A stretch of DNA of 64,000 nt, from contig NZ_JAUSWF010000002.1 in the NCBI RefSeq assembly GCF_030815095.1, positions 62,001 to 126,000 of the forward strand, given 5' to 3'. Numbering within the stretch: the first letter of the stretch is position 1; each line of letters opens with the position of its first letter. This DNA is from Aedoeadaptatus ivorii. Its GTDB lineage: Bacteria > Bacillota > Clostridia > Tissierellales > Peptoniphilaceae. Positions 7,937 through 16,696 of the stretch are shown here, one piece after another. The position numbers were made by a program, and so were the translations under genes. The notes beneath the pieces are model-generated. The model saw only the letters and a program-made list of their open reading frames with translations, was not told where the DNA came from and did no database searches.

Positions 7937-8638
7937 ATGGCATATGTGGAATTTATCGAATCGAGCAAGGTGTACGGATCGGGGCCGGCGGCCACGGTCG
8001 CAAACGAAAAAATCTCCTTTTCGATCGAAAAGGGCGAGTTTGTCGTGATCCTCGGTCCGTCGGGGGCGGGGAAGTCCACGATCTTAAATATCCTCGGGGG
8101 AATGGATACCAACGACAGTGGACAGGTGCTGGTCGACGGAAAGGACATCGCGCAGTATTCCGACCGGGAGCGCACCTGCTACCGCAGAAACGAAGTGGGT
8201 TTTGTGTTTCAGTTTTACAACTTGATCCCCAATCTGACGGCGCTGGAGAATGTAGAGCTCGCCAACGCCATTGTAGACGACGCCCTGGATGCCCGCGAGG
8301 TGCTGGAAAAGGTGGGGCTTTCTCACCGCATGAACAATTTCCCGTCGCAGCTTTCCGGCGGCGAACAGCAGCGGGTCGCCATTGCCCGGGCGCTGGGGAA
8401 AAACCCGAATTTACTCCTCTGCGACGAGCCCACCGGCGCATTGGACTACAACACGGGAAAGAAGGTGCTGCTGCTTTTGGAGGAGAGCTGCCGCAGGGAA
8501 AACCACACCCTGGTGGTCATCACCCATAACAGCGCCATCGCAAAGGCGGCGGATCGAGTGGTAGAGATCGCCGATGCCCGGGTGCGGGGGGTCCGTACCA
8601 ACGAAGACCCGACGCCGATAGAAGAAATCGAGTGGTAG
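7937..8638 (+). CDS. ABC transporter ATP-binding protein, MacB/LolD type
   Basis: 233 aa. Walker A GPSGAGKST (residues ~42-50), Q-loop in VFQFYNLIP, signature LSGGEQQRVAIARAL, Walker B LLLCDEPTGALD and the H-loop in VITHN are all intact, so it should hydrolyse ATP. DEPTGALD and the short length place it in the MacB/LolD/FtsE-like class that pairs with FtsX-like permeases, and the next gene is exactly such a permease, 1 nt away. This class powers mechanotransmission or lipid and peptide export rather than uptake. Confidence 0.92.
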   Translation: MAYVEFIESSKVYGSGPAATVANEKISFSIEKGEFVVILGPSGAGKSTILNILGGMDTNDSGQVLVDGKDIAQYSDRERTCYRRNEVGFVFQFYNLIPNLTALENVELANAIVDDALDAREVLEKVGLSHRMNNFPSQLSGGEQQRVAIARALGKNPNLLLCDEPTGALDYNTGKKVLLLLEESCRRENHTLVVITHNSAIAKAADRVVEIADARVRGVRTNEDPTPIEEIEW

Positions 8639-8639
8639 T

Positions 8640-11600
8640 ATGAAACCGAGACAAAAAGATTTTTGGCGAGAGATCGCCGGCGGCAAACTGCGGTTTTTGT
8701 CCCTGTTTTCTCTGATCGCCATCGGCGTATTCGTGCTGGTGGGGCTCACCGTAACGGGGCCGATTATGCGGCGCACCGTTTCGGACACCCTAAAGGCGAG
8801 CAATGCCTACGACCTCAAGCTGTCGGTCAAAGCGGGACTCGAAGACGAAGACTTAAAGCGGATCGACGCCTTGACGGGCGTGCGGGATTCGGAATACTTT
8901 CACCGCGCCTTTTTGCAGACCGACGGCAGAAAGACATTAGACGTATCCAGTATGCCGCGGCGCATCACCCGACCGGTGATTGTAGAGGGCAAGGCGCCGA
9001 TCTCGCCCGGGGAGATTTTGTTGGACCGAAGCTTGAAGGATACCTACGCGATCGGCGAGAAGCTGCACTTTGTGCGGGAAGAAGACCCGCTGGATCCCGA
9101 TGCGCCGCCCGTACTGAATCGCTACGATTTTACGGTGACGGGTTTTGCGACGAGCGCGGAGTATCTCGACGAGTCGGAAAAGGGCACCACGCAAAAGGGC
9201 GATAAGATCGACGGCTTTGCCTATATTCCGCCCCTTGATTTTCGCGATCCCACCATTACCGACGCGCATTTTCAGTTTAAGGACCTCGAAGGCGTCGCCG
9301 TAGGCAGTGCGGAATATAGCGAGAAAAACGCCTCCCACCGCAAGGGATTCGAAGAGATCTTTCGCGATCGACCCGAGGCGCGGCTGTCGGCAGAGCTCGA
9401 TGAAAAGCGCGCAGACATCGCCCAAGGCAGAGACGAAATCGACGAGGGCTATCGCGAGCTCGAAGACGGAAAGAAAGAGATACAAGACGCTGCGGCGCAA
9501 GTCGCCCACGGAGAAAAAGAACTCGAAGACGGCCGGCGCGCGTACGCGGAGGGCATTGCCGAAGGGGAAAAGACCCTCGCGGCATCGCTCGATTCCCTGC
9601 GGCAGGCGCGAAAGAGCATTCTCTTTCAAGAGGATCGCTTAAGCGTGGGCGAACGGGCGCTCCTCGACGGCAAGAGTCGCTGGGAAGCCGCCGCGGCGGA
9701 ACTCGCCGACTCGCGAGGTACGGCCATAGCGGGGCTTTCGGGGATCGAGGACGCCTTTCGTGCGCTCAAAGAAGAGGAGGCGCTCCTCGCCGAAGCGCGA
9801 AAGAAACTGGAAACATCGCCCGCGCCGGCGGATCCGATGCCGCCGCTTCCCTATACCGAAGCCGAAGTCGCCGCGTTTCAGCGCGAGAGCAAAGAGATTG
9901 CCGACGCCCTTCCTGCCGCGGAATCGAATCTTCGTGCGCTCGAGGCGGAGCGGGATCGCCGTCGCCAAATGCGCGACGCCCTCGCCGAGGAGATCGGGAT
10001 AGCGGATGCCGAAGCGGCGGCGGGGCACATCGCCGCCCTCGAAAAACAGATCGCGCAAGCCGATGCGGATATCGCCCGCCTACGGGAGGCTACACCCGCA
10101 GAAGGAGAAGAGATCGAAGAAAAACTTCGGGCTCTGGAAGGGGAACGGGCGGCCCTTGTGAAGAAGCGCGACGCCCTCGCCGACGAGCGGGATGCGGCGA
10201 AGAACCACCCGCGTGCACCGGAATATGCACAGGCGAAAAAAGACGCCGAAGCGGCGGAATCGGCCTATGCGGCGGCCCAAAAACAGCTTGTAAAAGATGA
10301 GGCGCGCATCCGCACCCTCGAAGAGAAGATCGCCGCACAGAAGGCCGCGGAACGAAAGCGGCGGGAGATTTCGAAAGCGGCGCGGGAAAAAAACGCCGCC
10401 TACGAGCGCGAACTCGCCGCGCAAAAAGACGAGCTGGCACGCGCCAAGGCCGAACTCGAAGAAAAAGCCCGCCTCCTCGAAGAGAAAAAGCGCGAACTCG
10501 AGACAAAGCGCACCCAGGGAGAGGGCGCGCTTCAAGAGATCGAAGCCGCAGAAGCGGAACTCGCGCGCAACAAGGCGGCGCTCGCATCGCGGGAAGAAGA
10601 GATCCGCGCGGGCAAGGCACAGCTGATCCTCGTCAAAGAGGCGTTGGGGCGGGGCGAAGCGGAATACGCCGCCGGCGCATCGGAACTGGAAGAGAAGCGC
10701 AGGACGGGCGCCGCGGAGCTCGACGCCGCGGCGAAAGAGCTCTGGCAGGGCCGTGCGGATCTGGAGGCGGCGCGCAAGGAATACGCCGAGAGAGAGCCCG
10801 AAGCCTTGCGAGAACTGAAAGAAGGCGCGGAGGATTTGGACCGGGCCGAGGAACTATTGACGGTCCTGCGCAAGCCCACCTATACGATTACGCCGGCCAA
10901 CGAAGAGACGAAGGTCTATACCTTCCTCGACTACGCCAAGCGGATCGATCTGCTCGCGGGGATCTTTCCCGTGTTTCTGTTTGCCATCGCCCTCTTGCTC
11001 GCATCGACGGTGACCAATCGCATGGTCGAGGAGCAGCGCATTCAGATCGGCACCTATAAGGCGTTGGGCTACGGCAATATGGACATCGCCGCAAAATACG
11101 TTAAATTCGGATCCTTGGCGGCGCTGTTGGGCGGCATACCTGGGGCGCTGGCGGGGAACTTCTTCTTAAGCCGTGTGATCGCCGACGCCTACTTCAGCGG
11201 CGGTGCCTTCTTCGGCCTGTCGATGGGGCTCTATCCCCTACACATCGTCCTCGCGATCGCGGCGGGCATCCTCGCCACGGGACTGATCGCCTTTTTGAGC
11301 GTGCGGGGCAGCCTTACCGAGCGCACCGCCACGCTGCTTTTGCCCAAGCAGCCGGCAAAGGGCACGCGGATCTTCCTCGAGCGCATTCGACCGCTGTGGG
11401 CGCGCATGACCTTTTTGCAAAAGGTCACCTCGCGCAATCTCTTCCGCGACAAAAAGCGCATGGCCATGACCGTGATCGGCGTCATGGGCTGTATGGCGCT
11501 ATTGGTGCTGGGCTTCGGCATCCGCACCTCCGTCGACGGCCTGGTGGATAAGCAGTTTGGCGAGATTACCCGTTTCGACCACATCCTATTGTACGAGCCC

Positions 11601-12530
11601 CTGCTTTCGCCCGAGGATCACGACGCATATCGGCAAGAGATCGCAAAGGATCCGGACATTCTGCGACGCGCCACGGGCCGGCTGGTACGCCTCCGCGTTC
11701 CGTATTCAGAGGGGCTTACGCAACCGGTGAATTTGATCGTGCCCGAAACGGAAGCGGCGCTCGAAGACGTCGTCGTGCTCCGCGATCCCAAGACCAAAGC
11801 GGCCGTCGATTTGACAGACGGGGCGGTCATCACCGAAAAACTCGCGAAGATCATGAAGCTTTCCCTCGGCGATTCGATCCGCGTAAAAGACGAGGACGAC
11901 AAATTCCACGACATCCCCGTCGCCGCCATCACCGAAGGCTACGCGGGCCACTATATGTATATGAACCGCACGACCTACGAGCGGGTATTTGCCGCGGACT
12001 ACAAGGCAAATACGGATCTGGTGTATACGGCGGGCAAGGACATCGCCCGCTACCGGGACTACGATTCGGTGACGGCGCTGTTGGATACGTCGGGGATTCG
12101 GCATATCGTCGAGCAGGTGACCGACAATATCGGCTTTATCGTGTTGGTCATCCTCGTGGCCTCTTCCACCCTCGCGGTGGTGGTGCTCTCGACGCTTACG
12201 AGCATCAATATTCAGGAGCGACGACGGGAGATCTCGACGATCCGGGTATTGGGCTTTTATCCCGAAGAGGTCACCGCCTATATCTACCGGGAGACCGGGG
12301 TGCTGACCGCCGTGGGCATCCTCGTCGGCTGTGTGGTGGGAAAATACCTCCACGCCCTGGTGATCTCGCTCGTCGTGCCCGACGGCGCCATGCTCGACCC
12401 CGCGCTGGGCGCGGCGAACTATTTGATTCCCGTCGCCATCACCCTGGCGATTTCCGTGGTGCTGATGTTCTACTTCCACCGAAAACTGCAGAAGATCGAT
12501 ATGGTGGAGACGCTCAAGGGCGTAGAGTAG
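8640..12530 (+). CDS. Giant FtsX-like ABC transporter permease with extracytoplasmic coiled coil
   Basis: 1296 aa. One N-terminal membrane helix (~18-42) is followed by a MacB-like extracytoplasmic region. Residues ~250-740 form an almost uninterrupted Ala/Glu/Lys/Arg-rich coiled coil (heptads such as ELARAKAELEEKARLLEEKK). Then come an FtsX domain (three helices ~770-885), a second TM (~945), a second extracytoplasmic domain, and a final FtsX domain (helices ~1165-1285) with the EISTIRVLGFYPEEV coupling segment. With the ATPase it forms a type VII-like exporter or mechanotransmitter. The coil should reach far outside the membrane. The substrate is unknown. Confidence 0.88.
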   Translation: MKPRQKDFWREIAGGKLRFLSLFSLIAIGVFVLVGLTVTGPIMRRTVSDTLKASNAYDLKLSVKAGLEDEDLKRIDALTGVRDSEYFHRAFLQTDGRKTLDVSSMPRRITRPVIVEGKAPISPGEILLDRSLKDTYAIGEKLHFVREEDPLDPDAPPVLNRYDFTVTGFATSAEYLDESEKGTTQKGDKIDGFAYIPPLDFRDPTITDAHFQFKDLEGVAVGSAEYSEKNASHRKGFEEIFRDRPEARLSAELDEKRADIAQGRDEIDEGYRELEDGKKEIQDAAAQVAHGEKELEDGRRAYAEGIAEGEKTLAASLDSLRQARKSILFQEDRLSVGERALLDGKSRWEAAAAELADSRGTAIAGLSGIEDAFRALKEEEALLAEARKKLETSPAPADPMPPLPYTEAEVAAFQRESKEIADALPAAESNLRALEAERDRRRQMRDALAEEIGIADAEAAAGHIAALEKQIAQADADIARLREATPAEGEEIEEKLRALEGERAALVKKRDALADERDAAKNHPRAPEYAQAKKDAEAAESAYAAAQKQLVKDEARIRTLEEKIAAQKAAERKRREISKAAREKNAAYERELAAQKDELARAKAELEEKARLLEEKKRELETKRTQGEGALQEIEAAEAELARNKAALASREEEIRAGKAQLILVKEALGRGEAEYAAGASELEEKRRTGAAELDAAAKELWQGRADLEAARKEYAEREPEALRELKEGAEDLDRAEELLTVLRKPTYTITPANEETKVYTFLDYAKRIDLLAGIFPVFLFAIALLLASTVTNRMVEEQRIQIGTYKALGYGNMDIAAKYVKFGSLAALLGGIPGALAGNFFLSRVIADAYFSGGAFFGLSMGLYPLHIVLAIAAGILATGLIAFLSVRGSLTERTATLLLPKQPAKGTRIFLERIRPLWARMTFLQKVTSRNLFRDKKRMAMTVIGVMGCMALLVLGFGIRTSVDGLVDKQFGEITRFDHILLYEPLLSPEDHDAYRQEIAKDPDILRRATGRLVRLRVPYSEGLTQPVNLIVPETEAALEDVVVLRDPKTKAAVDLTDGAVITEKLAKIMKLSLGDSIRVKDEDDKFHDIPVAAITEGYAGHYMYMNRTTYERVFAADYKANTDLVYTAGKDIARYRDYDSVTALLDTSGIRHIVEQVTDNIGFIVLVILVASSTLAVVVLSTLTSINIQERRREISTIRVLGFYPEEVTAYIYRETGVLTAVGILVGCVVGKYLHALVISLVVPDGAMLDPALGAANYLIPVAITLAISVVLMFYFHRKLQKIDMVETLKGVE

Positions 12531-12559
12531 TTGCCTTCGGGGTAAAAATATGCTATACT
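12531..12559 (+). promoter_or_regulatory. Promoter for the MATE gene
   Basis: TTGCCT (12531-12536), a 17-bp spacer, then TATACT (12554-12559) with a TG extension. It begins immediately after the permease stop codon. Confidence 0.7.
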
Positions 12560-12569
12560 CTTTAGACCG

Positions 12570-12596
12570 AAAAAAGGGGCCATGCGCCCTTTTTTA
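12570..12596 (+). terminator. Terminator-like hairpin between the ABC exporter and MATE genes
   Basis: An A-run, a GGGGC-CAT-GCGCCC stem and a T-run. It lies downstream of the predicted MATE start point, so it may end the exporter operon and also attenuate the MATE transcript. Confidence 0.7.
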
Positions 12597-12643
12597 TTGT
12601 CTAAGAATCGAAACGTAAGAAACGAAAAGAAAGAAAGGTGTGT

Positions 12644-14011
12644 ATGAAAGAAAATAAAATGGGTTACGAGCCGATCCCCCGGCTCCTCATACAGATGTCG
12701 CTTCCGATCGCCCTTTCTATGTTGGTGCAGGCGCTTTACAATATCGTCGACAGCGTCTGGGTCTCCCGCATCGGCGAGGACGCCTTGGCGGCGGTTTCGA
12801 TGGCCTTTCCCCTGCAGCTGTTGATCAATGCCCTTTCCATCGGGATCGGCGTGGGGATGAACGCCTTGCTTTCCCGCTCTTTGGGCGAGCGAAATGTCAA
12901 AAAGGCGAATCTTACCGCCCAGACCGGCGCCTTTTTGATGCTCGTGACATCGGCGCTGTTTGCGGTGGGAGGCGTCGCCGTGGCGCCTTCATTGATCGGC
13001 ATGCAGACCGCCGATCCCGGGATCTACGCCGACGGGGTGAGCTATCTGCGGATCTGCTTTTTGTTCAGCTTCGGCCTGTTCGGGCAGATCTATATGGAAC
13101 GGCTTTTGCAGTCCACGGGCCGGGCGGTATTGAGTATGTATACGCAGATTTTCGGCGCCGTGCTCAATATGGTCCTCGACCCGATTCTCATCTTCGGTCT
13201 CGGGCCCTTTTCGCCCATGGGCGTCGACGGGGCGGCCATCGCCACAGTGAGCAGCCAGATCAGCGCGCTCCTGTTGGGCTTTTATCTGAACGTAAAAAAG
13301 AACCCCGAGCTGGAACTTGCGCACCCGGGCTTTCACCTAAACGCAGATATCATTAAGAGCATCCTCGCCGTGGGGATTCCCAGCGCCATTATGATGTCGG
13401 TGAATTCCTTCTCGATGTTTTTGATCAACGCGATGCTCGCGGTCTTCGGCTCCACCGCCATCGTCGCCTACGGGGTGTATTTTAAGGTACAGAGTTTCGT
13501 GTTTATGCCCATCTTCGGCCTAAACAACGGGATGATCCCCGTGATCGCCTACAATTACGGCGCGGGGTATCGCACGCGGATCTACGAGATAATACGGATC
13601 GCCTATAAGGCGGCTACGGTGATTATGGTCTTGGGATTTTTGGCATTCCAGTTCTTCTCGCCGCAGCTGATTGGCTTTTTCGATCCCTCGCCACAGCTCT
13701 TGGAGATCGGGGTCACGGCATTTCGGATTATTTCGTTTTCCTTTATCTTTGCGGGCATCAGCATTATCAGCTCCGCCGTATTCCAATCCTTAGGAAACGG
13801 CATACTCAGCATGATCGTCAACTTGATCCGCCAGTTGGTATTGATCATTCCTTTGGTCTTTGTGCTGAGTCGAACCGGCGTGCTCGCCAATGTGTGGTTC
13901 GCCTATCCGGCGGCGGAACTCTTTACCATGGGAATCGCGATTTTCTTTATGCGAAAGATCGATCAGGCGAAGATTCGAAATCTCGAGCCCATCGAGGAAC
14001 CGGAGGCATAA
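12644..14011 (+). CDS. MATE family efflux transporter
   Basis: 455 aa. The ATG at 12644 is preferred over a GTG 6 nt earlier because the AAAGG site would touch the GTG. About twelve hydrophobic helices are visible, with the MATE N-terminal pattern (PIPRLLIQMSLPIALSMLVQ, then YNIVDSVWVSRIGEDALAAV) repeated in the second half. These are Na+- or H+-driven drug and cation exporters. It is transcribed from its own promoter and closed by a terminator. Confidence 0.92.
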   Translation: MKENKMGYEPIPRLLIQMSLPIALSMLVQALYNIVDSVWVSRIGEDALAAVSMAFPLQLLINALSIGIGVGMNALLSRSLGERNVKKANLTAQTGAFLMLVTSALFAVGGVAVAPSLIGMQTADPGIYADGVSYLRICFLFSFGLFGQIYMERLLQSTGRAVLSMYTQIFGAVLNMVLDPILIFGLGPFSPMGVDGAAIATVSSQISALLLGFYLNVKKNPELELAHPGFHLNADIIKSILAVGIPSAIMMSVNSFSMFLINAMLAVFGSTAIVAYGVYFKVQSFVFMPIFGLNNGMIPVIAYNYGAGYRTRIYEIIRIAYKAATVIMVLGFLAFQFFSPQLIGFFDPSPQLLEIGVTAFRIISFSFIFAGISIISSAVFQSLGNGILSMIVNLIRQLVLIIPLVFVLSRTGVLANVWFAYPAAELFTMGIAIFFMRKIDQAKIRNLEPIEEPEA

Positions 14012-14044
14012 AATAAGCATCGACTTTGTCGATGCTTATTTTTA
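14011..14044. terminator. Bidirectional terminator
   Basis: A perfect 12-bp stem ATAAGCATCGAC / GTCGATGCTTAT with loop TTT lies between convergent genes, with a T-rich tail on the plus strand and an A-rich entry that serves the minus strand. Confidence 0.88.
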
Positions 14045-14605
14045 TTTCAGAAACTTGCCCAAGACCCCACCCAGGGAGTCGACGATGTTTTCGCCTTGGC
14101 CGCCGCCCAAACTGCGGAGCACGTCGTCTAAGCCGAAGCCGTCGTCGTCTTTTATGGTTTCGATTTCTTGCTTGGTGACCGTTTCGAGATCCTTGCCCTT
14201 CGCCTTTTCTTCCGCGAGCATGGCGGCGATGGCGGGGGAGAGTTTCTCGAGGACGGCATCTACTTCTTCTTTGGAGGCGCCGGATTTTTTGGCGATCTCT
14301 TCGGCGACATCGGTCTGTTTGCCTTCAAAGACCTCGTCGAGCATTTCCCGTCCGTCGGCGCGGTCGACGCGGTCCAGATAGCCGCCCACATCGCCGGAGA
14401 CGGCCTCGCCCTTGTAGCGATCGATTTTCTCTTCCAATTTGGGGCGGGCGTTTTCGCTTTTGGATTTTTGCCAGAGCCCGAAGAGGATCACCGGAATGGC
14501 GAATTTGGCCGCCTGTGCGATGGATTCGGAGTTTTTGCCGCCGAGTTTTTGGATATTTTTTTCGTTCTTGAGCACGTCGTTGCCCAGTTGATCGAATAAG
14601 CCCAT
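14042..14605 (-). CDS. DUF937 domain protein
   Basis: 187 aa. It starts MGLFDQLGNDVLKN and runs into an Ala/Ile helix with AAKFAIPVILFGL, then acidic helical segments (SGASKEEVDAVLEKLSPAIAAML). The end is Gly-rich (SLGGGQGENIVDSLGGVLGKFLK). This resembles DUF937/YidB-like proteins, whose function is poorly known. There is no signal peptide. Divergent from prdC. Confidence 0.7.
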   Translation of the reverse strand: MGLFDQLGNDVLKNEKNIQKLGGKNSESIAQAAKFAIPVILFGLWQKSKSENARPKLEEKIDRYKGEAVSGDVGGYLDRVDRADGREMLDEVFEGKQTDVAEEIAKKSGASKEEVDAVLEKLSPAIAAMLAEEKAKGKDLETVTKQEIETIKDDDGFGLDDVLRSLGGGQGENIVDSLGGVLGKFLK

Positions 14606-14691
14606 ATAGACCTCCCGTAAATATGCCTTGTGTCGTTCTTTCTGTCTGTATCTTACCCCGAATCAAAATTTTTATGCGTCCGGGGCAAATT

Positions 14692-14712
14692 CCCGTCCCG
14701 TTTCTTGACGGG
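14692..14712. promoter_or_regulatory. Inverted repeat overlapping the prdC -35 box (possible operator)
   Basis: CCCGTC (14692-14697), 9 nt, then GACGGG (14707-14712). The right arm covers most of the -35 hexamer, a position where a bound protein would block RNA polymerase. Confidence 0.35.
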
Positions 14713-14733
14713 TCGCGGGGGTGTTGCTATAAT
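14705..14733 (+). promoter_or_regulatory. Promoter of prdC-prdE
   Basis: TTGACG (14705-14710), a 17-bp spacer, then a perfect TATAAT (14728-14733). A ~100-nt leader follows before prdC. Confidence 0.85.
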
Positions 14734-14834
14734 TCACTTGAGGTTGAAATTCCATAATCCCGACAAACAGCGATTTCTCCCCCGTTACGCGTCCATATTC
14801 GGACATCCGTTTAAGTGCATGAAGGAGTGTAGAA

Positions 14835-16157
14835 ATGGGAAAAGAATTTAAGTTTTTTCTGAAACAAGGGGTCGGCGCACCGCCGGAACCGGTTGTGGAA
14901 AAAGGCGACTCCGTAAAGCGGGGCCAAGTGATCGCAGATTACGATCCCGAGAAATTGAGTGTACCGCTTCACAGTTCCGTGAACGGAAAGGTAAAAGAAG
15001 TACACGAAGACTATATTCTCGTGGAACAGGGCGACAAGAGCGACGATTTCATCAAATTGGAGCCCGGTAAAGACGATGCCGAAACGGTACGCAAGGCCGG
15101 CATCCTCGGCATGGGCGGGGCAGGTTTCCCGGCTTATGTAAAAATGGGTACGAAACTCGAGGAAGGCGGATACATCCTTTGTAACGCCGCCGAATGCGAA
15201 CCGATTCTCGAACACAATATGCTGCAAATCATGGAAGAAACCGAAGCGCTCATCGGCGGTATCCAAATCGCCATGAAGTCTACCGGTGCGGCAAAAGGGA
15301 TCATCGGCATTAAGCTCAAACACAAAGAAGAAATCAAGCATATCAATAAATTCCTGAAGGAAAAAGGCATCAAAGACATTCGCTGCCTGCCCCTCAGAAA
15401 TGTATATCCCGTAGGGGAAGAGCGCGCATTGGTACGCGATACCGTAAACGTATTGCTCGAACCCGGTGCGCTGCCCGCGGCGGCAAACTGCGTCGTATTT
15501 AACGTGGAAACCCTGTGTGCCATCTACGAAGCCGTAGAACACCACAAGCCCATGATCGACAAATACGTCACCGTAGCCGGCAAGTTCAAGAAATTCAAGA
15601 AAAAAGGCGAAAAAGAAATCATCCACATTCCCTACGGCATGATGATCGAAGACATCATCGAAGATTTCGGCGGCATCGACGAGCCCATCGGCGAAATTCT
15701 CATCGGCGGTCCCTATACCGGACGCAGAATGTTGGAAAACTCCGCCGTCTACAAACTCTACGGCGGCATAACCGCGGTAGAACCTTTCGCCGAAGCCAAG
15801 GGTCCCTTGGGCATCATCCAATGTGCCTGCGGTCCCGCTAAGGAACGCCTCTACGAAATCGCGCAATCCTTGGGACAAGAGCCCATCGGATACCGCGTGT
15901 GCAAAAACGCCGTAGAACAAAACAACGGAACCTACAAGTGCAAGGATCCGGGGAACTGCCCGGGACAGGCGGAACACGTGCTCCACTTCAAGAAGGAAGG
16001 CGCCAATTCCGTACTGATCGGCCACTGCACCGACTGCTCCAATACGGTTATGGGTTCTGCACCCAAGGCCGGCTTGGAAGTACACCACGCCACCGACGCC
16101 GCACTGCGCACCATGGGCATGCCCGTGATCCGCAAGTACGACGAAAGCCAACTCTAA
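14835..16157 (+). CDS. prdC: PrdC, RnfC-like electron-transfer protein of proline reductase
   Basis: 440 aa after GAAGGAG. Related to RnfC: an N-terminal barrel (VEKGDSVKRGQVIADYDPEK), then the nucleotide-binding GILGMGGAGFPAYVKM (~93-108) and the NAAECEPILEHN stretch, then a Cys-rich C-terminus (QCACGP, CKDPGNCPG, GHCTDCSN). In Stickland fermenters PrdC passes reducing equivalents from NADH to the reductase. Some prdC genes elsewhere are annotated as selenoproteins; this one has no in-frame UGA. It is the first gene of a two-gene unit with prdE and is the only prdC in the window, so it may serve both reductase clusters. Confidence 0.9.
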   Translation: MGKEFKFFLKQGVGAPPEPVVEKGDSVKRGQVIADYDPEKLSVPLHSSVNGKVKEVHEDYILVEQGDKSDDFIKLEPGKDDAETVRKAGILGMGGAGFPAYVKMGTKLEEGGYILCNAAECEPILEHNMLQIMEETEALIGGIQIAMKSTGAAKGIIGIKLKHKEEIKHINKFLKEKGIKDIRCLPLRNVYPVGEERALVRDTVNVLLEPGALPAAANCVVFNVETLCAIYEAVEHHKPMIDKYVTVAGKFKKFKKKGEKEIIHIPYGMMIEDIIEDFGGIDEPIGEILIGGPYTGRRMLENSAVYKLYGGITAVEPFAEAKGPLGIIQCACGPAKERLYEIAQSLGQEPIGYRVCKNAVEQNNGTYKCKDPGNCPGQAEHVLHFKKEGANSVLIGHCTDCSNTVMGSAPKAGLEVHHATDAALRTMGMPVIRKYDESQL

Positions 16158-16176
16158 AGACAGATAGGAGGAGACC

Positions 16177-16653
16177 ATGGGAATCGGTCCTTCCACGAAA
16201 GAAACCAGTTTACACCACTTTCGCGATCCCCTCGTGGAACTCTTGGGAGAAGATACCGACATCGACTTTCAGGGCATCGTCCTCGTGGGTACCCCCCAAG
16301 ACAATGTCGATAAGTATCTGGTCGGCACCCGCGCCGCCCAGTGGATCGAGGGCATGCGTGCAGACGGCGTCATCCTGAGCGCCGACGGCTGGGGCAACTC
16401 CCACGTCGACTTTGCCAACACCTGGGAGGAGCTCGGCAAGCGGGGCATCCCCACCGTGGGGGTCACCTTTCAGGGTACGCAGGCCGCATTTGTGGTGAAA
16501 AACAAATATATGGACACCCTCGTGGACATCAACAAGTCCGAGGCGGGCATCGAGACGGAAGTCGTCGGCGAAAACAATGTCGACGAATTGGATGCGAAAA
16601 AGGCGATCGCCTTTCTCAAACTCAAGATCCGCAAGATGAAATCCCAAAAATAG
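16177..16653 (+). CDS. prdE: PrdE-like protein (resembles the C-terminal chain of PrdA)
   Basis: 158 aa, ribosome site AGGAGGAGACC. It aligns by eye with PrdA from just after the Thr-Cys cleavage site to the end of the core: MGIGPSTKETSLHHF against CIGPATKEMTRHY, then LVGTPQ, DGVILSADGWGNSHVDF and RGIPTVGVTF. It has no cleavage site and no active-site Cys, so it is probably a structural or regulatory partner of the reductase. It is separated from the reductase genes and paired with prdC, and is the only free-standing prdE in the window. Confidence 0.82.
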   Translation: MGIGPSTKETSLHHFRDPLVELLGEDTDIDFQGIVLVGTPQDNVDKYLVGTRAAQWIEGMRADGVILSADGWGNSHVDFANTWEELGKRGIPTVGVTFQGTQAAFVVKNKYMDTLVDINKSEAGIETEVVGENNVDELDAKKAIAFLKLKIRKMKSQK

Positions 16654-16666
16654 TCCGACATTTTAC

Positions 16667-16696
16667 AAAAGGGAACGCATATGCGTTTCCTTTTTC
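16667..16696 (+). terminator. Terminator after prdC-prdE
   Basis: A 10-bp stem GGGAACGCAT / ATGCGTTTCC (one G-T pair), with A-run before and TTTTT after. Confidence 0.85.
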
